Origin: Actinomycetes bacterium
GTDB taxonomy: Bacteria > Actinomycetota > Acidimicrobiia > Acidimicrobiales > Acidimicrobiaceae
Direction: 5' to 3'
Length of the DNA: 5,957 nt
Assembly (NCBI GenBank): GCA_021844725.1
Contig: JAKBSX010000211.1
Location: 1-5,957 of the forward strand
In this document: positions 5,769 to 5,957 of the stretch, in pieces
Numbering within the stretch: position 1 is the stretch's first letter
How the letters are laid out: each line of letters opens with the position of its first letter
The notes under the pieces: generated by a model
The model's database searches: none
Told to the model about the DNA's origin: nothing
What the model saw: the letters and a program-made list of their open reading frames with translations, nothing else
Program-made: the position numbers and the translations under genes

Positions 5769-5957
5769 TCACGTAATTCGTAAGTGATATCTGAGCCCAT
5801 TGACCGTGTTCAGTGTCCTGGGCTTGTAACCGTTCCTGTACGCTTTCCTGCCGCCACACCGTTCATACAGCGACGAGTTTGCCTGCTGCTCAACTTGCGT
5901 TTCCATTACACTGCTCAGGAACCATTCGAGGAGGGGAACTATTCCCTCCCGGTTCTG
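5769..5957 (-). pseudogene. N-terminal fragment of an IS256/Mutator-family transposase, broken
   Basis: Reading in from the right edge, the minus strand encodes 62 residues, including LLEWFLSSVMETQVEQQ, YERCGGRKAYRNGYKPRTLN and T, ending at a TGA (5771-5769). The YERxxxRKxYRNGYKPRTLxT block is the conserved N-terminal segment of IS256/Mutator transposases, which normally run to about 400 residues with a DDE core. Here the similarity stops after about residue 47 and the core is absent: the bases to the left belong to another gene. The fragment was therefore cut off by deletion or rearrangement. Its own start codon probably lies just beyond the window. Confidence 0.78.

Noticed and set aside
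5609..5859. Two minus-strand open frames of 63 and 69 codons opposite the end of the winged-helix gene
   Set aside because: They are out-of-frame readings of the IS256-like fragment and antisense of the winged-helix gene, with no own similarity.

Overview
This window most likely comes from an archaeon. The helicase gene has a TATA-box-like AT tract (TTATATA/TATATAA) about 24 bases before its ATG. The gene starting at 3088 has one (AATAAATAAATAA) about 30 bases before its ATG. Neither start has a convincing ribosome binding site, which fits leaderless archaeal transcripts. Arginine is coded largely by AGA/AGG, and base composition is moderately AT-rich. A precise lineage (Thermoplasmatota, Nitrososphaerota or other) cannot be fixed from the sequence alone.

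Layout from left to right. Bases 1-2260, minus strand, carry most of a large superfamily 2 helicase of the MrfA/YprA (DEAD/DEAH plus DUF1998) type. It has an extra N-terminal CxxC...CxxC zinc-ribbon-like part, and its C-terminus lies beyond the left edge. Bases 2369-2640 hold the decayed C-terminal end of an IS3-type transposase (minus strand), followed by about 380 bases in which no gene can be supported. Bases 3023-4438 are the most coherent accessory unit: an array of three alternating half-sites (AATACGG/CCGTATT) abutting a TATA box, then a ribbon-helix-helix (CcdA-antitoxin-like) protein, then a DUF3800 protein (DESGD motif, RNase H-like fold family) starting a few bases after it. Bases 4439-5133 are a gene-free stretch with several repeats, including a perfect 42-bp palindrome (4975-5016). 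Bases 5134-5715 encode a small basic protein with a transposase-N-terminus-like beta segment and a C-terminal winged-helix-like domain; its start codon sits between the arms of an 11-bp perfect inverted repeat. The right end (5769-5957, minus) is a broken N-terminal fragment of an IS256/Mutator-family transposase.

Interpretation: a DNA repair helicase gene borders an accessory region built from insertion-sequence debris. Within the debris sits a two-gene RHH/DUF3800 module with the architecture of a self-regulated toxin-antitoxin or defence cassette. The pairing and operator are read directly from the sequence; toxin or defence function is inference.
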